Source: Cellulomonas fimi
GTDB taxonomy: Bacteria > Actinomycetota > Actinomycetes > Actinomycetales > Cellulomonadaceae
Length of the DNA stretch: 64,000 nt
Reading direction: 5' to 3'
Assembly (NCBI RefSeq): GCF_028583725.1
Contig: NZ_CP110680.1
Location: 868,001 to 932,000 of the forward strand
The position numbers and the translations under genes are program-made. Under the pieces are notes generated by a model. It was not told the DNA's origin. It saw only the letters and a list, made by a program, of their open reading frames with translations, and did no database searches. Within the stretch, counting starts at the first letter, position 1. Each line of letters begins with the position of its first letter. This document shows positions 17,516-24,893 of the stretch, piece after piece.

Positions 17516-17932
17516 TCAGAGGTGGCCGGGCGTGCAGCCGGGCGTGTAGTACCCGGTCACGGTGGCCGCCCGGCTGGTCGAGCGGTTGCCGGCGAGGTCG
17601 ACGGCCTGCACGCGCACCGCGTTCGGGCCGGGCTGCAGCAGGTGCAGGATCGCCCACATGCCGCTCGAGCCCTTGTCCTCGAGGGCGCCGATGTCGACGC
17701 CGTTCGCGAGCACGCGGTACCGGATCTGGTCCTGGGGCGTGACGTCGTCGGTGACCTTGGGCACGCCGACGATGAGCATGAGGCACTGGAACCCGCCGGC
17801 GTAGCCGTAGAGCGGGGTGCCCGGGGGTGTGGTGTCCGCGGCGGCGGACGCCGAGGCGCCGCCCGCGAGGGCGGTGGTGAGCGCGGTGATCGCGGCGACG
17901 GTCGCGGTCCGGACGAGACGGTGTCGGGACAT
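17516..17932 (-). CDS. Small secreted protein, Ig-like, unknown function
   Basis: A 138-residue exported protein. The ATG follows AGGAGG by five bases and starts a signal peptide (MSRHRLVRTATVAAITALTT) cleaved near residue 33. The mature part of about 105 residues has the beta-rich pattern of a bacterial Ig/fibronectin-like domain (RYRVLANGVDIGAL, then NAVRVQAVDLAGNRS) and two cysteines (near residues 50 and 134) that could pair. It may be an adhesin or a stand-alone binding module; no catalytic residues are evident. Confidence 0.72.
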   Translation of the reverse strand: MSRHRLVRTATVAAITALTTALAGGASASAAADTTPPGTPLYGYAGGFQCLMLIVGVPKVTDDVTPQDQIRYRVLANGVDIGALEDKGSSGMWAILHLLQPGPNAVRVQAVDLAGNRSTSRAATVTGYYTPGCTPGHL

Positions 17933-18159
17933 GCGGTCCTCCTGGGACCGGTCGGTGCTGGGGCGCGGACGTGTCCGCTGCGGCACGCCCGGGGAGAACG
18001 CGGAGCGTTCTAGAAGAGATGTCATTCGACGTTAGAACGCGGTCCCGGCGTCGGCAACCCGGCGCAACCGCTGCGGGTCCGGCGGTCGTGCTCCGCTGGA
18101 CCGCGGTCCGCGGCTGCGCTCGAATGGGCGCCGGGACCAGCACCGTCCGAGGAGGAACC

Positions 18160-18774
18160 GTGGGCCGCCTGCACATCGACCTGTTCGTCACGCTCGACGG
18201 CGTCGCCCAGGCGCCCGGCGGACCGGAGGAGGACACGTCGGGCGGCTTCCCGTTCGGCGGCTGGCAGGCGCCGCTCCCGGACGACATGGTCGGCCGCGAG
18301 GTGAGCGCCGGGATCGCCTCGATGGACGCGCTGCTCCTGGGCCGCCGGACGTACGACATCTTCGCGGCGTACTGGCCGCGGCACGCGAGCACGATCGGGC
18401 GGAAGCTCAACGAGGTGCCCAAGTACGTCGCGAGCCGCGGCGCGCCGGACCTGACCTGGGAGCGCTCGACGCTCCTGGGGCCGGACCTCGCCGCCGAGGT
18501 GCGGGCCGTGCGGGACCGGCACGAGAGCACGCACGTCATCGGCAGCGTGGACCTCGTCCAGACGCTGCTCGCGGAGCGGCTGTTCGACGTGCTGACGCTG
18601 TGGGTGCACCCGATCGTGCTGGGTCAGGGCAAGAAGGTGTTCCCTGACGGCGTGCGGCCGTCGGGGCTGCGGCTGCTCGAGCCGCCCGCGGTGGGCAGCG
18701 AGGGCGTCGTGCAGCTCCGGTACGCGCCGACGGGGCAGGACCCGGCGACGGGGGACATGACCGTCGACGACTGA
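18160..18774 (+). CDS. Dihydrofolate reductase-fold protein (RibD C-terminal family)
   Basis: A 204-residue stand-alone member of the RibD C-terminal/DHFR-like family. It opens with LHIDLFVTLDGVAQAPGG, the conserved beta-alpha start, has LLLGRRTYDIFAAYWP, which contributes to NADPH binding, and ends with PIVLGQGKKVFPDG, the usual motif before the last strand. These proteins bind NADPH and often have unknown substrates; they are not the essential folate enzyme. GGAGG lies four bases before the GTG. It stands alone between divergent and convergent neighbours. Confidence 0.85.
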   Translation: MGRLHIDLFVTLDGVAQAPGGPEEDTSGGFPFGGWQAPLPDDMVGREVSAGIASMDALLLGRRTYDIFAAYWPRHASTIGRKLNEVPKYVASRGAPDLTWERSTLLGPDLAAEVRAVRDRHESTHVIGSVDLVQTLLAERLFDVLTLWVHPIVLGQGKKVFPDGVRPSGLRLLEPPAVGSEGVVQLRYAPTGQDPATGDMTVDD

Positions 18775-18803
18775 CGCCGCGCCGGGGCGGTGGGTGCTGG
18801 CGG

Positions 18804-19475
18804 TCAGGTCAGCACGAGCCGCGGCGCGAGCGCCCGGATCCGCCGGTCGAGCTCGTCGACCGCGCTGTCGAACGCCGCGGGTGCGCCGTCGCGCACGGGG
18901 TCGGGCACGGACCAGTGCACGTCGGCGCGCACGCCGGTCTCCTCGTGCGCGCGGTCGCACACGGTCACGACGAGGTCGTCGTCGCGCCGCACGGACGCGA
19001 GCGCGCGCGGTGCGACGCCGGTCAGGTCGAGCCCGTGCCGCGCGGCCGCCGCGAGCGCGCCGGGCGCGACGGCGTCCGCGGGGTGCGTGCCGGCGGACGC
19101 GGCGGGGACGTCGCTGGCGCGGTTCCACACCGCGACGGCGAGGTGGGAGCGCGCGGAGTTGGCGGTGCAGACGAACAGCACGCGGGGCGGGCGGGGGAGT
19201 GCGGTCGTCACCGGTCCGAGGTCGGTCGGCAGCAGCCGCAGGTAGGTGCGGCGGCGGTCGCCCTCGGAGCGCGTCCGGGCGACGAGGCCGTGCTCGACGA
19301 GGACGTTGACGTGGTGCGCGAGCAGGTTGGACGGGATCGCGAGCGCGCCGGCGAGCTCCGACGGCGAGGCGTCGCCGCGGGACAGGAGGTCGACGACGGC
19401 GAGGCGGCCGGGGTCGGACAGTGCGCCGTGCAGCGCCGCGCGCCGCTCGACCGCCCACATCCACTCAGTGTTCAT
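18804..19475 (-). CDS. ArsR regulator fused to low-molecular-weight phosphatase/arsenate reductase domain
   Basis: A 223-residue fusion. Residues 5-90 are an ArsR-type winged helix (ALSDPGRLAVVDLLSRGDAS, then LAHHVNVLVEHGLV). Residues 97-220 are a low-molecular-weight protein tyrosine phosphatase/ArsC domain with the C-x5-R loop CTANSARS. A single protein could thus sense and reduce arsenate or act on another phosphate-like oxyanion. The start is uncertain: this ATG, a TTG 36 bases upstream and an ATG 15 bases downstream are in frame. A 28-bp palindrome overlaps this ATG, which argues for autoregulation. It is divergent from the arsC gene. Confidence 0.82.
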   Translation of the reverse strand: MNTEWMWAVERRAALHGALSDPGRLAVVDLLSRGDASPSELAGALAIPSNLLAHHVNVLVEHGLVARTRSEGDRRRTYLRLLPTDLGPVTTALPRPPRVLFVCTANSARSHLAVAVWNRASDVPAASAGTHPADAVAPGALAAAARHGLDLTGVAPRALASVRRDDDLVVTVCDRAHEETGVRADVHWSVPDPVRDGAPAAFDSAVDELDRRIRALAPRLVLT

Positions 19476-19498
19476 TGAGTCAATGTTGACTGACTGAA
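19471..19498. promoter_or_regulatory. ArsR-type palindromic operator between arsR fusion and arsC
   Basis: A 28-bp imperfect palindrome whose centre, AGTCAATGTTGACT (19478-19491), is perfect apart from the middle two bases. It lies in the only gap between the two divergent genes, so one bound repressor could control both. Confidence 0.65.
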
Positions 19499-19573
19499 CG
19501 TGCGGGATCAAGATGTGCGACGAGCGGGACGCCGACGGCGGCCCGCGACCGCCGCCGTCCCGAAGGAGCAGCC

Positions 19574-19996
19574 GTGACCACGCCCGACAAGCCCAGCGTC
19601 CTGTTCGTGTGCGTGCACAACGCCGGCCGCTCGCAGATGGCCGCAGGCTTCCTGGCCGCGCTGTCCGGCGGCGCGGTCGAGGTCCGCTCGGCCGGGTCGG
19701 CCCCCGCCGCGCAGGTGAACCCGGTCGCGGTCGAGGCCATGGCCGAGGTCGGGGTCGACATCGCCGCCGAGCAGCCCAAGGTCCTCACGGCCGACGCCGT
19801 CCAGGCGTCCGACGTCGTGGTGACCATGGGCTGCGGCGACGCGTGCCCGTTCTACCCGGGCGTCCGCTACGAGGACTGGGAGCTCGACGACCCCGCCGGG
19901 CAGGGGATCGAGGCCGTGCGGCCGATCCGGGACGAGATCCGCGGCCGGGTCGTCGGGCTCCTCGACTCGCTCGGCGTGCCGGTCGTCACCCCGTAG
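19574..19996 (+). CDS. arsC: Arsenate reductase (mycothiol- or thioredoxin-linked ArsC)
   Basis: A 140-residue low-molecular-weight-phosphatase-type arsenate reductase, which converts arsenate to arsenite. The active-site loop is CVHNAGRS (Cys13, Arg19), and the ending region TMGCGDACPFYPGVRYEDWE carries further cysteines in the place seen in actinobacterial ArsC enzymes that use mycothiol or thioredoxin. The GTG follows AAGGAG by five bases. It is divergent from the ArsR fusion and next to the arsM operon, so arsenite formed here could be methylated or exported; no arsenite pump gene (arsB/acr3) is in the window. Confidence 0.88.
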   Translation: MTTPDKPSVLFVCVHNAGRSQMAAGFLAALSGGAVEVRSAGSAPAAQVNPVAVEAMAEVGVDIAAEQPKVLTADAVQASDVVVTMGCGDACPFYPGVRYEDWELDDPAGQGIEAVRPIRDEIRGRVVGLLDSLGVPVVTP

Positions 19997-20010
19997 CGGA
20001 GCCCGGGCGG

Positions 20011-20247
20011 TCAGGCGGCGCAGCAAGCCGCGGGGGAGCGGTCCGCCGTCAGGGCGACGGGCGCGCGCAGACCGCGGACGAACGACCGGCCGGCCGTCGC
20101 GACGTCCTGGACCAGCGCGCGGGTCCGGAGACCGCGCCCGGCGGCCGCGGGGGTCGCGCGCTCGCGGAGGAGCAGCGCGACGGCGAGCGCGCGGTCGAGC
20201 TCGCGCTGCTGCTGCCGGTGGAGCGTGAGGTACAGCTCGGGGTGCAT
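20011..20247 (-). CDS. Small protein of the arsM operon ending in a CC motif
   Basis: A 78-residue protein starting two bases after the arsM stop codon, with GGAGG six bases before its ATG, so it is translated from the arsM message. It is rich in Arg, Ala and Leu, has a helical N-terminus (MHPELYLTLHRQQQRELDRA) and ends SPAACCAA, with two adjacent cysteines that could bind arsenite. No function is known to me. It is retained because of its operon position and ribosome-binding site. Confidence 0.68.
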   Translation of the reverse strand: MHPELYLTLHRQQQRELDRALAVALLLRERATPAAAGRGLRTRALVQDVATAGRSFVRGLRAPVALTADRSPAACCAA

Positions 20248-20248
20248 G

Positions 20249-20995
20249 TCAGGCCTCCGGCTTGCGTGCGTGGACGATCGCGCCGTGCATGCCGTCCGCG
20301 ACCTGGTGGGTGAACGTGACGGCGGTGTCGACGAAGCCGGCGGTCGCGAGCCCGTCGAGGTACTCCTGCCGGGACAGGGCGCCCGCGATGCAGCCGACGT
20401 AGGAGCCGCGCTCGGCGCGCTGCTCGGTCGTGAGGTGGTCCTCCGCGACGACGTCCGAGATGCCGACGCGGCCGCCCGGGACGAGGACCCGGAAGACCTC
20501 GCCGAGCACGGCGGGCTTGTCGGGCGAGAGGTTGACGACGCAGTTCGAGATGACGACGTCGACGGACGCGTCGTCGAGCGGCAGGTCCTCGATCGTGCCC
20601 TTGTGGAACGCGACGTTGGTCGCGCCGGCGCGCTCGGCGTTGGCGCGGGCGAGCTCGAGCATCTCGTCGGTCATGTCGACACCGTGCGCGAAGCCGGTCG
20701 GTCCGACCCGCTTGGCGGACAGCAGCACGTCGATGCCCCCGCCGCTGCCGAGGTCGAGGACGCGCTCGCCCGTGCGGAGCTCGGCGACCGCGGTCGGGTT
20801 GCCGCACCCGAGGGAGACGAGCTGCGCCTCGACGGGGATGCCGGTCAGCTCGGTCGGGTCGTAGAGCGCGGCACCGAAGATCTCGGCCTCGTCGGTCGGA
20901 CCGCAGCTCCCGCCGCCGCAACAGCCGGCGTCGCCGCCGACCTGCCGCGCCGCCTCGGCGTACTTCTCGCGGACCTGCTCCCGGATGTCGGCCAT
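20249..20995 (-). CDS. arsM: Arsenite methyltransferase
   Basis: A 248-residue SAM-dependent methyltransferase that adds methyl groups to arsenite. After an N-terminal segment with clustered cysteines (GCCGGGSCGP near residues 25-34), residues 75-190 hold the SAM site: VLDLGSGGGIDVLLSAKRVG, the acidic end of strand 2 in HGVDM, and ISNCVVNLSPDK, containing a conserved arsenic-ligand Cys; a further Cys lies near residue 213 (VGCIAG). The ATG follows GGAGGAACG. The gene is divergent from an ArsR gene, with three operator-like repeats between them, and is followed by the CC-ended small gene. Confidence 0.9.
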   Translation of the reverse strand: MADIREQVREKYAEAARQVGGDAGCCGGGSCGPTDEAEIFGAALYDPTELTGIPVEAQLVSLGCGNPTAVAELRTGERVLDLGSGGGIDVLLSAKRVGPTGFAHGVDMTDEMLELARANAERAGATNVAFHKGTIEDLPLDDASVDVVISNCVVNLSPDKPAVLGEVFRVLVPGGRVGISDVVAEDHLTTEQRAERGSYVGCIAGALSRQEYLDGLATAGFVDTAVTFTHQVADGMHGAIVHARKPEA

Positions 20996-21007
20996 CGTTC
21001 CTCCTTG

Positions 21008-21082
21008 ATATCGATGCTTGTCGATGTCCACTGATCATGGGCCTCGACATTGATCACTGTCAATATCGACAGCCATCGATTT
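21008..21082. promoter_or_regulatory. Paired ArsR-like operators in the arsM/arsR gap
   Basis: Two 20-bp sites, 21008-21027 and 21063-21082, are inverted near-copies of each other (about 16 of 20 bases match when one is reversed), each with two ATCGA-type half-sites. A palindrome, ATTGA-N6-TCAAT (21049-21064), lies between them. A TACACT -10 element follows at 21090-21095. Confidence 0.6.
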
Positions 21083-21101
21083 CCCGCCATACACTCGTCG
21101 C

Positions 21102-21476
21102 ATGGCTGCCATGGACCTGCTTCCCGTCGTCTCCGAGCCGGCCGCGTGCTGCACCCCGGCGACGGCGCCGACGATCAGCGCGGACGACGCGACGGCGCTC
21201 GCCCGCACGCTCAAGGCCATGGCGGACCCGACGCGGCTGCGGCTGCTCTCGCTCATCGCCGCGCACGAGGGCGGCGAGGCGTGCGTCTGCGACCTCATCG
21301 AGCCTGTGGGCCTCAGCCAGCCGACGGTGTCCCACCACCTCAAGCAGCTCACCGAGGCCGGGCTGGTCACGCGCGAGAAGCGGGGCGTGTGGGCGTACTT
21401 CACGATCGTGCCCGGCGTGGTCGACGCCGTGAGCGAGCACCTCGCCGCCCACCTGACGGTGCGCGCCCCGCGCTGA
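21102..21476 (+). CDS. arsR: ArsR-family metalloid-responsive repressor
   Basis: A 124-residue winged-helix repressor. Residues 25-105 match ArsR/SmtB (KAMADPTRLRLLSLIAAHEG, then SQPTVSHHLKQLTEAGLVTR). The As(III)/Sb(III) site is probably ACVCDLIE, the classical CxC pair in helix alpha-3, with help from the N-terminal AACCTP cysteines near residue 16. It is divergent from arsM, with operator-like repeats in the gap, so it most likely represses both until arsenite binds. A TACACT -10 element six bases before the ATG, without a Shine-Dalgarno, points to a leaderless message. Confidence 0.9.
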   Translation: MAAMDLLPVVSEPAACCTPATAPTISADDATALARTLKAMADPTRLRLLSLIAAHEGGEACVCDLIEPVGLSQPTVSHHLKQLTEAGLVTREKRGVWAYFTIVPGVVDAVSEHLAAHLTVRAPR

Positions 21477-21522
21477 CGCGCGCCCCCTGCTCAGCGGCCG
21501 CCGTCCCGCGTCGCCTGATCGA

Positions 21523-21583
21523 GTCAATCTGACCTGAATCGCTTGCGCGCCCGTCGCGGCGGCATGCATATTGTCATCATGAC
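21523..21583 (+). promoter_or_regulatory. Promoter of the NAD operon with two GTCA-N3-TGAC sites
   Basis: GTCAATCTGAC (21523-21533) and GTCATCATGAC (21573-21583) share the form GTCA-N3-TGAC and lie 50 bp apart, about five helical turns. TTGCGC (21543-21548) and CATATT (21567-21572), spaced 18 bp, form a possible promoter between them. The second site covers the pncB start codon. NrtR, encoded in the operon, is the natural candidate regulator. Confidence 0.5.
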
Positions 21584-22928
21584 TCAAAGCGACCGGGTCG
21601 AGACCACCCTCCCCAGCACCGCGCTGCTGACGGACCACTACGAGCTGACGATGCTGCGCGCCGCGCTCGCCGACGGCACCGCGCACCACCGGGCCGTCTT
21701 CGAGGCGTTCGCGCGCCGGCTCCCTGCGGGCCGCCGCTACGGCGTCGTCGCCGGGCTCGGCCGGCTCGTGGCGGCCGTCCAGGCCTTCCGCTTCACCGAC
21801 GCCCACGTCGGCTGGCTCGAGGAGCAGGGCGTCGCCGACGCCCGCACCGCCGCCTACCTGCGGACCTACCGCTTCCGCGGCCAGATCGACGCCTACCGCG
21901 AGGGCGAGGTCTTCTTCCCCGGCAGCCCGGTCCTCACCGTGACGGGAACGTTCGCCGAGTGCGTCGTCCTCGAGACGCTCGTCCTGTCGATCCTCAACCA
22001 CGACTCCGCGGTCGCGTCGGCCGCGGCCCGCATGGTCACCGCGGCCCGCGGCCGGACCCTGCTGGAGATGGGCAGCCGCCGCACCGGCGAGGCCTCGGCC
22101 GTCGCGGCCGCCCGGGCGGCCTACGTCGCCGGGTTCGACGCGACGAGCAACCTCGAGGCCGGCTTCCGGTACGGCGTCCCGACCCGCGGCACCGCCGCGC
22201 ACGCGTTCACGCTCGCGCACACCGACGAGCGGGCCGCGTTCGCGTCGCAGGTCGCCGCGCTCGGCACCGGCACCACGCTGCTCGTCGACACCTACGACAC
22301 GACCGAGGGCATCCGGAACGCCGTCGCCGTCGCGGGTCCGACGCTCGGCGCGGTCCGCATCGACTCGGGCGACCTCGCGACCGAGGCGCGCGCGGCGCGT
22401 GCGCTGCTGGACGGGCTCGGGGCGACGGGCACGCGGATCGCCGTCACGTCGGACCTCGACGAGCACACGATCGACGCGCTCGCGGACGCCCCCGTCGACG
22501 TCTACGGCGCCGGGACCCGGCTCGTCGGCGGCTCGGGGCACCCGACCGCGGGCATGGTCTACAAGCTCGTCGCGGTCGCCGACCGGCCCGGGGCCGACGC
22601 GCCGCTGCGGCCCGTCGCGAAGACCGCGGCCGGCAAGACGAGCACCGGCGGGCGCAAGACCGCCTACCGCGAGCTCGACGACCAGGGTCGCGCGGTGCGC
22701 GAGACCGTCGTCGTCGGACCCACCGGCACCGTCCCCGGCCGGGCGCTCCAGGTCGCCGTGGTCCGCGACGGGCACGTCGTGCACACCCCGACGCTCGACG
22801 AGGTCCGGGCGCACCACCGCGGCGCCAAGGCCGAGCTGCTGCCGACCGACCTCGACCTCACCGACGGCGCGCCTCGCCTCGTCGCCGAGGCACGCTCGAC
22901 CGACACCCTCGCCGGAGCCGCCGCATGA
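21579..22928 (+). CDS. pncB: Nicotinate phosphoribosyltransferase
   Basis: A 449-residue enzyme converting nicotinate and PRPP (with ATP) to nicotinate mononucleotide in the Preiss-Handler NAD salvage path. Motifs include LLTDHYELTML near the start, the active-site region MGSRRTGEASAVAAARAAYV near residue 170 with the conserved STNLEAG-type loop (ATSNLEAGFRYG), VDTYDTTEG, and IRIDSGDL-like VRIDSGDLATEARA. The ATG lacks a Shine-Dalgarno and probably heads a leaderless mRNA. Its stop overlaps the next start (ATGA). It is the first gene of the operon. Confidence 0.93.
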   Translation: MTQSDRVETTLPSTALLTDHYELTMLRAALADGTAHHRAVFEAFARRLPAGRRYGVVAGLGRLVAAVQAFRFTDAHVGWLEEQGVADARTAAYLRTYRFRGQIDAYREGEVFFPGSPVLTVTGTFAECVVLETLVLSILNHDSAVASAAARMVTAARGRTLLEMGSRRTGEASAVAAARAAYVAGFDATSNLEAGFRYGVPTRGTAAHAFTLAHTDERAAFASQVAALGTGTTLLVDTYDTTEGIRNAVAVAGPTLGAVRIDSGDLATEARAARALLDGLGATGTRIAVTSDLDEHTIDALADAPVDVYGAGTRLVGGSGHPTAGMVYKLVAVADRPGADAPLRPVAKTAAGKTSTGGRKTAYRELDDQGRAVRETVVVGPTGTVPGRALQVAVVRDGHVVHTPTLDEVRAHHRGAKAELLPTDLDLTDGAPRLVAEARSTDTLAGAAA

Positions 22929-23503
22929 GCACCCCGCCCGTCGTCCTCGTCGACATGGACGGCGTCCTCGCCGACCTCGAGACCGCGTTCTGGGACCGCT
23001 GGGCCGTCGCGCACCCGGACCTGCCGCAGCGCGCCGACGCCGACGCCTCGCGGTTCCTCGTCCTCGACCAGGTCGGGCGTCGGTGGGCCGACGAGGTGCA
23101 CGCGATCACCGGCGCGCCGGGCTTCTTCCGCGACCTGGCGCCCGTCGACGGCGCGGTCACGGCGATGCGCGAGATGCTCGCCGACGGCATCGACGTCCGG
23201 ATCTGCACCGCGCCGCTGCTCGCCAACCCGACGTGCGCGTCCGACAAGCTCGCGTGGGCCGACCGGCACCTCGGCGACGGGTGGTCCGCCCGCGTCGTCG
23301 TCACCCGGGACAAGACGCTCGTGCGCGGCGACCTGCTGGTCGACGACAAGCCCGACGTCACCGGCGTTCTGACCCCGACGTGGCGGCACGTCGCGTTCGA
23401 CGCCCCCGCCAACCGCACCTCCACCACCGCCGCGCACCGCCTGCGCGGGTGGGCCACCTGGCGTCGGACCCTGACGCCGCTCCTGGGAAGGACCGCAGCA
23501 TGA
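22925..23503 (+). CDS. 5'(3')-nucleotidase-like HAD phosphatase
   Basis: A 192-residue HAD-superfamily phosphatase of the NT5C (deoxyribonucleotidase) type. Motif I is VDMDGVLAD (both catalytic Asp present), motif II is probably ICTAPLL, motif [19 protein letters not shown] with the two metal-binding Asp. It would remove the 5'-phosphate from a (deoxy)nucleotide. Its place in a NAD operon suggests a pyridine nucleotide such as nicotinate mononucleotide as a possible substrate, but the fold alone does not settle this. Both ends overlap neighbours by ATGA, implying coupled translation. Confidence 0.82.
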   Translation: MSTPPVVLVDMDGVLADLETAFWDRWAVAHPDLPQRADADASRFLVLDQVGRRWADEVHAITGAPGFFRDLAPVDGAVTAMREMLADGIDVRICTAPLLANPTCASDKLAWADRHLGDGWSARVVVTRDKTLVRGDLLVDDKPDVTGVLTPTWRHVAFDAPANRTSTTAAHRLRGWATWRRTLTPLLGRTAA

Positions 23504-24102
23504 AGAGCGCCCTCATCGTCGTCGACGTCCAGAACGACTTCTGCGAGGGCGGCGCGCTCGCCGTCGCGGGCGGGGCCGAGGTCGCCGCGCGGATCACCGA
23601 CTACGTGAAGCGGCACGGCGACGACTACGACACGGTCGTCGCCACGCGCGACTGGCACGCACCGCTGCCCGACACCAACGACGGCCACTTCGCGGCCGAC
23701 GGCGAGGCCCCGGACTACGTCACGACGTGGCCCGTGCACTGCGTCGCCGGGACGCCGGGGGCCGACTACCACCCGGCCCTCGTGCTGCCCGAGCGGACCG
23801 TGCACGTCGTCAAGGGCGAGTCGCGGCAGGACTACTCGGGGTTCCAGGGACGCGTCGTCGACGCCCCCGGCGGGCTCGTGCGGCTGGCGGACCTGCTGCT
23901 GGCCCGCAACGTGGCGCACGTCGACGTCGTCGGCATCGCGACCGACTTCTGCGTCGCGTCGACCGCGATCGACGCCCGCCGCCGCGCCGCGACCGTCGTC
24001 ACCGTGCTGACCGACCTGACCGCCGCGGTGTCCGCGCCGACCGCGGTCAAGGCGCTCACCGAGCTCACCGGGCGCGGCGTGCGGCTGGAGGAGTCGCGGT
24101 GA
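23500..24102 (+). CDS. pncA: Nicotinamidase
   Basis: A 200-residue isochorismatase-fold enzyme hydrolysing nicotinamide to nicotinate, feeding the next step by PncB. The catalytic Asp is in [12 protein letters not shown] (Asp9), the Lys in HVVKGES and the Cys in [10 protein letters not shown]. The metal site is TRDWHAP plus the His in [10 protein letters not shown]. This full set separates it from general isochorismatases. It begins with an ATGA overlap with the nucleotidase gene and ends with a GTGA overlap with the regulator. Confidence 0.92.
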   Translation: MKSALIVVDVQNDFCEGGALAVAGGAEVAARITDYVKRHGDDYDTVVATRDWHAPLPDTNDGHFAADGEAPDYVTTWPVHCVAGTPGADYHPALVLPERTVHVVKGESRQDYSGFQGRVVDAPGGLVRLADLLLARNVAHVDVVGIATDFCVASTAIDARRRAATVVTVLTDLTAAVSAPTAVKALTELTGRGVRLEESR

Positions 24103-24893
24103 GCGCGGCGCAGGCCCCCGAGGGGTACGACGCGTCCGCCTACCCGCCGTTCGCCGTCACGGTCGACCTCGCGATCTTCACGATCCGCGACGGGCACCTC
24201 AAGGTCCTCCTGGTGCAGCGCGCCGACGACCCGTACGCGGGTGCGTGGGCGCTGCCGGGCGGGTTCGTCGGGATCGACGAGGACGCGACCACCGCGGCGT
24301 GGCGCGAGCTCGCCGAGGAGACGGGTCTGGCCCGCTTCGGCGGCCACCTGGAGCAGCTCGCGACGTACTCGGCGCCCGACCGTGACCCGCGCATGCGGGT
24401 GGTGTCCGTCGCGCACGTCGCGTTCGCGCCGAACCTGCCCGCCCCGCGCGCCGGGTCCGACGCCGCCGCCGCGCACTGGTGGGACGTCGACGACCTGTTC
24501 CTGCCCGGGCTGACGCTCACGGGCGACCCCGACGACGCGCCCGACCTGGCCTTCGACCACGCGCAGATCCTCACCGACGCCGTCGACCGGGTCGCCGCCA
24601 AGCTCGAGTACACGACGCTCGCGACCGCGTTCGTCGAGACGCCGTTCACGCTGTCCGAGCTGCGGCACGTCTACGAGACGGTGTGGGGCGTCCGTCTCGA
24701 CCCCGGCAACTTCCGCCGCAAGGCCGAGACGGGCTCGCTCGCGACGAAGGACGCGGACACCGAGCCGCGTCCGACGGGCGGCCGGCGGGCCGCCGTGTAC
24801 CGCCCGACCGGGACGGCCGCGCTCCAGCCGCCGATGCTGCGGCCCGACGGCGCCCGCGCCAAGACCACCGACACCACCGGAGGACCCCGATGA
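24099..24893 (+). CDS. nrtR: NrtR-type NAD regulator (Nudix domain plus winged helix)
   Basis: A 264-residue regulator. Residues 18-150 are a Nudix domain with a complete Nudix box ([12 protein letters not shown] to RELAEETGL), and residues 155-225 are the winged-helix DNA-binding domain ([20 protein letters not shown], then NFRRKAETG). In other bacteria NrtR represses NAD genes and is released by ADP-ribose. The intact Nudix box means it could also hydrolyse ADP-ribose, an activity some NrtR proteins have lost. Being inside the operon suggests autoregulation. The GTG overlaps the pncA stop, and the stop overlaps the nadE ATG. Confidence 0.88.
   Translation: MSAAQAPEGYDASAYPPFAVTVDLAIFTIRDGHLKVLLVQRADDPYAGAWALPGGFVGIDEDATTAAWRELAEETGLARFGGHLEQLATYSAPDRDPRMRVVSVAHVAFAPNLPAPRAGSDAAAAHWWDVDDLFLPGLTLTGDPDDAPDLAFDHAQILTDAVDRVAAKLEYTTLATAFVETPFTLSELRHVYETVWGVRLDPGNFRRKAETGSLATKDADTEPRPTGGRRAAVYRPTGTAALQPPMLRPDGARAKTTDTTGGPR

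Noticed and set aside
19998..21500. Arsenite efflux pump (arsB/acr3) expected in the arsenic island.
   Set aside because: No multi-helix membrane protein frame occurs between 18.8 and 21.6 kb on either strand; the island relies on reduction and methylation as far as the window shows.
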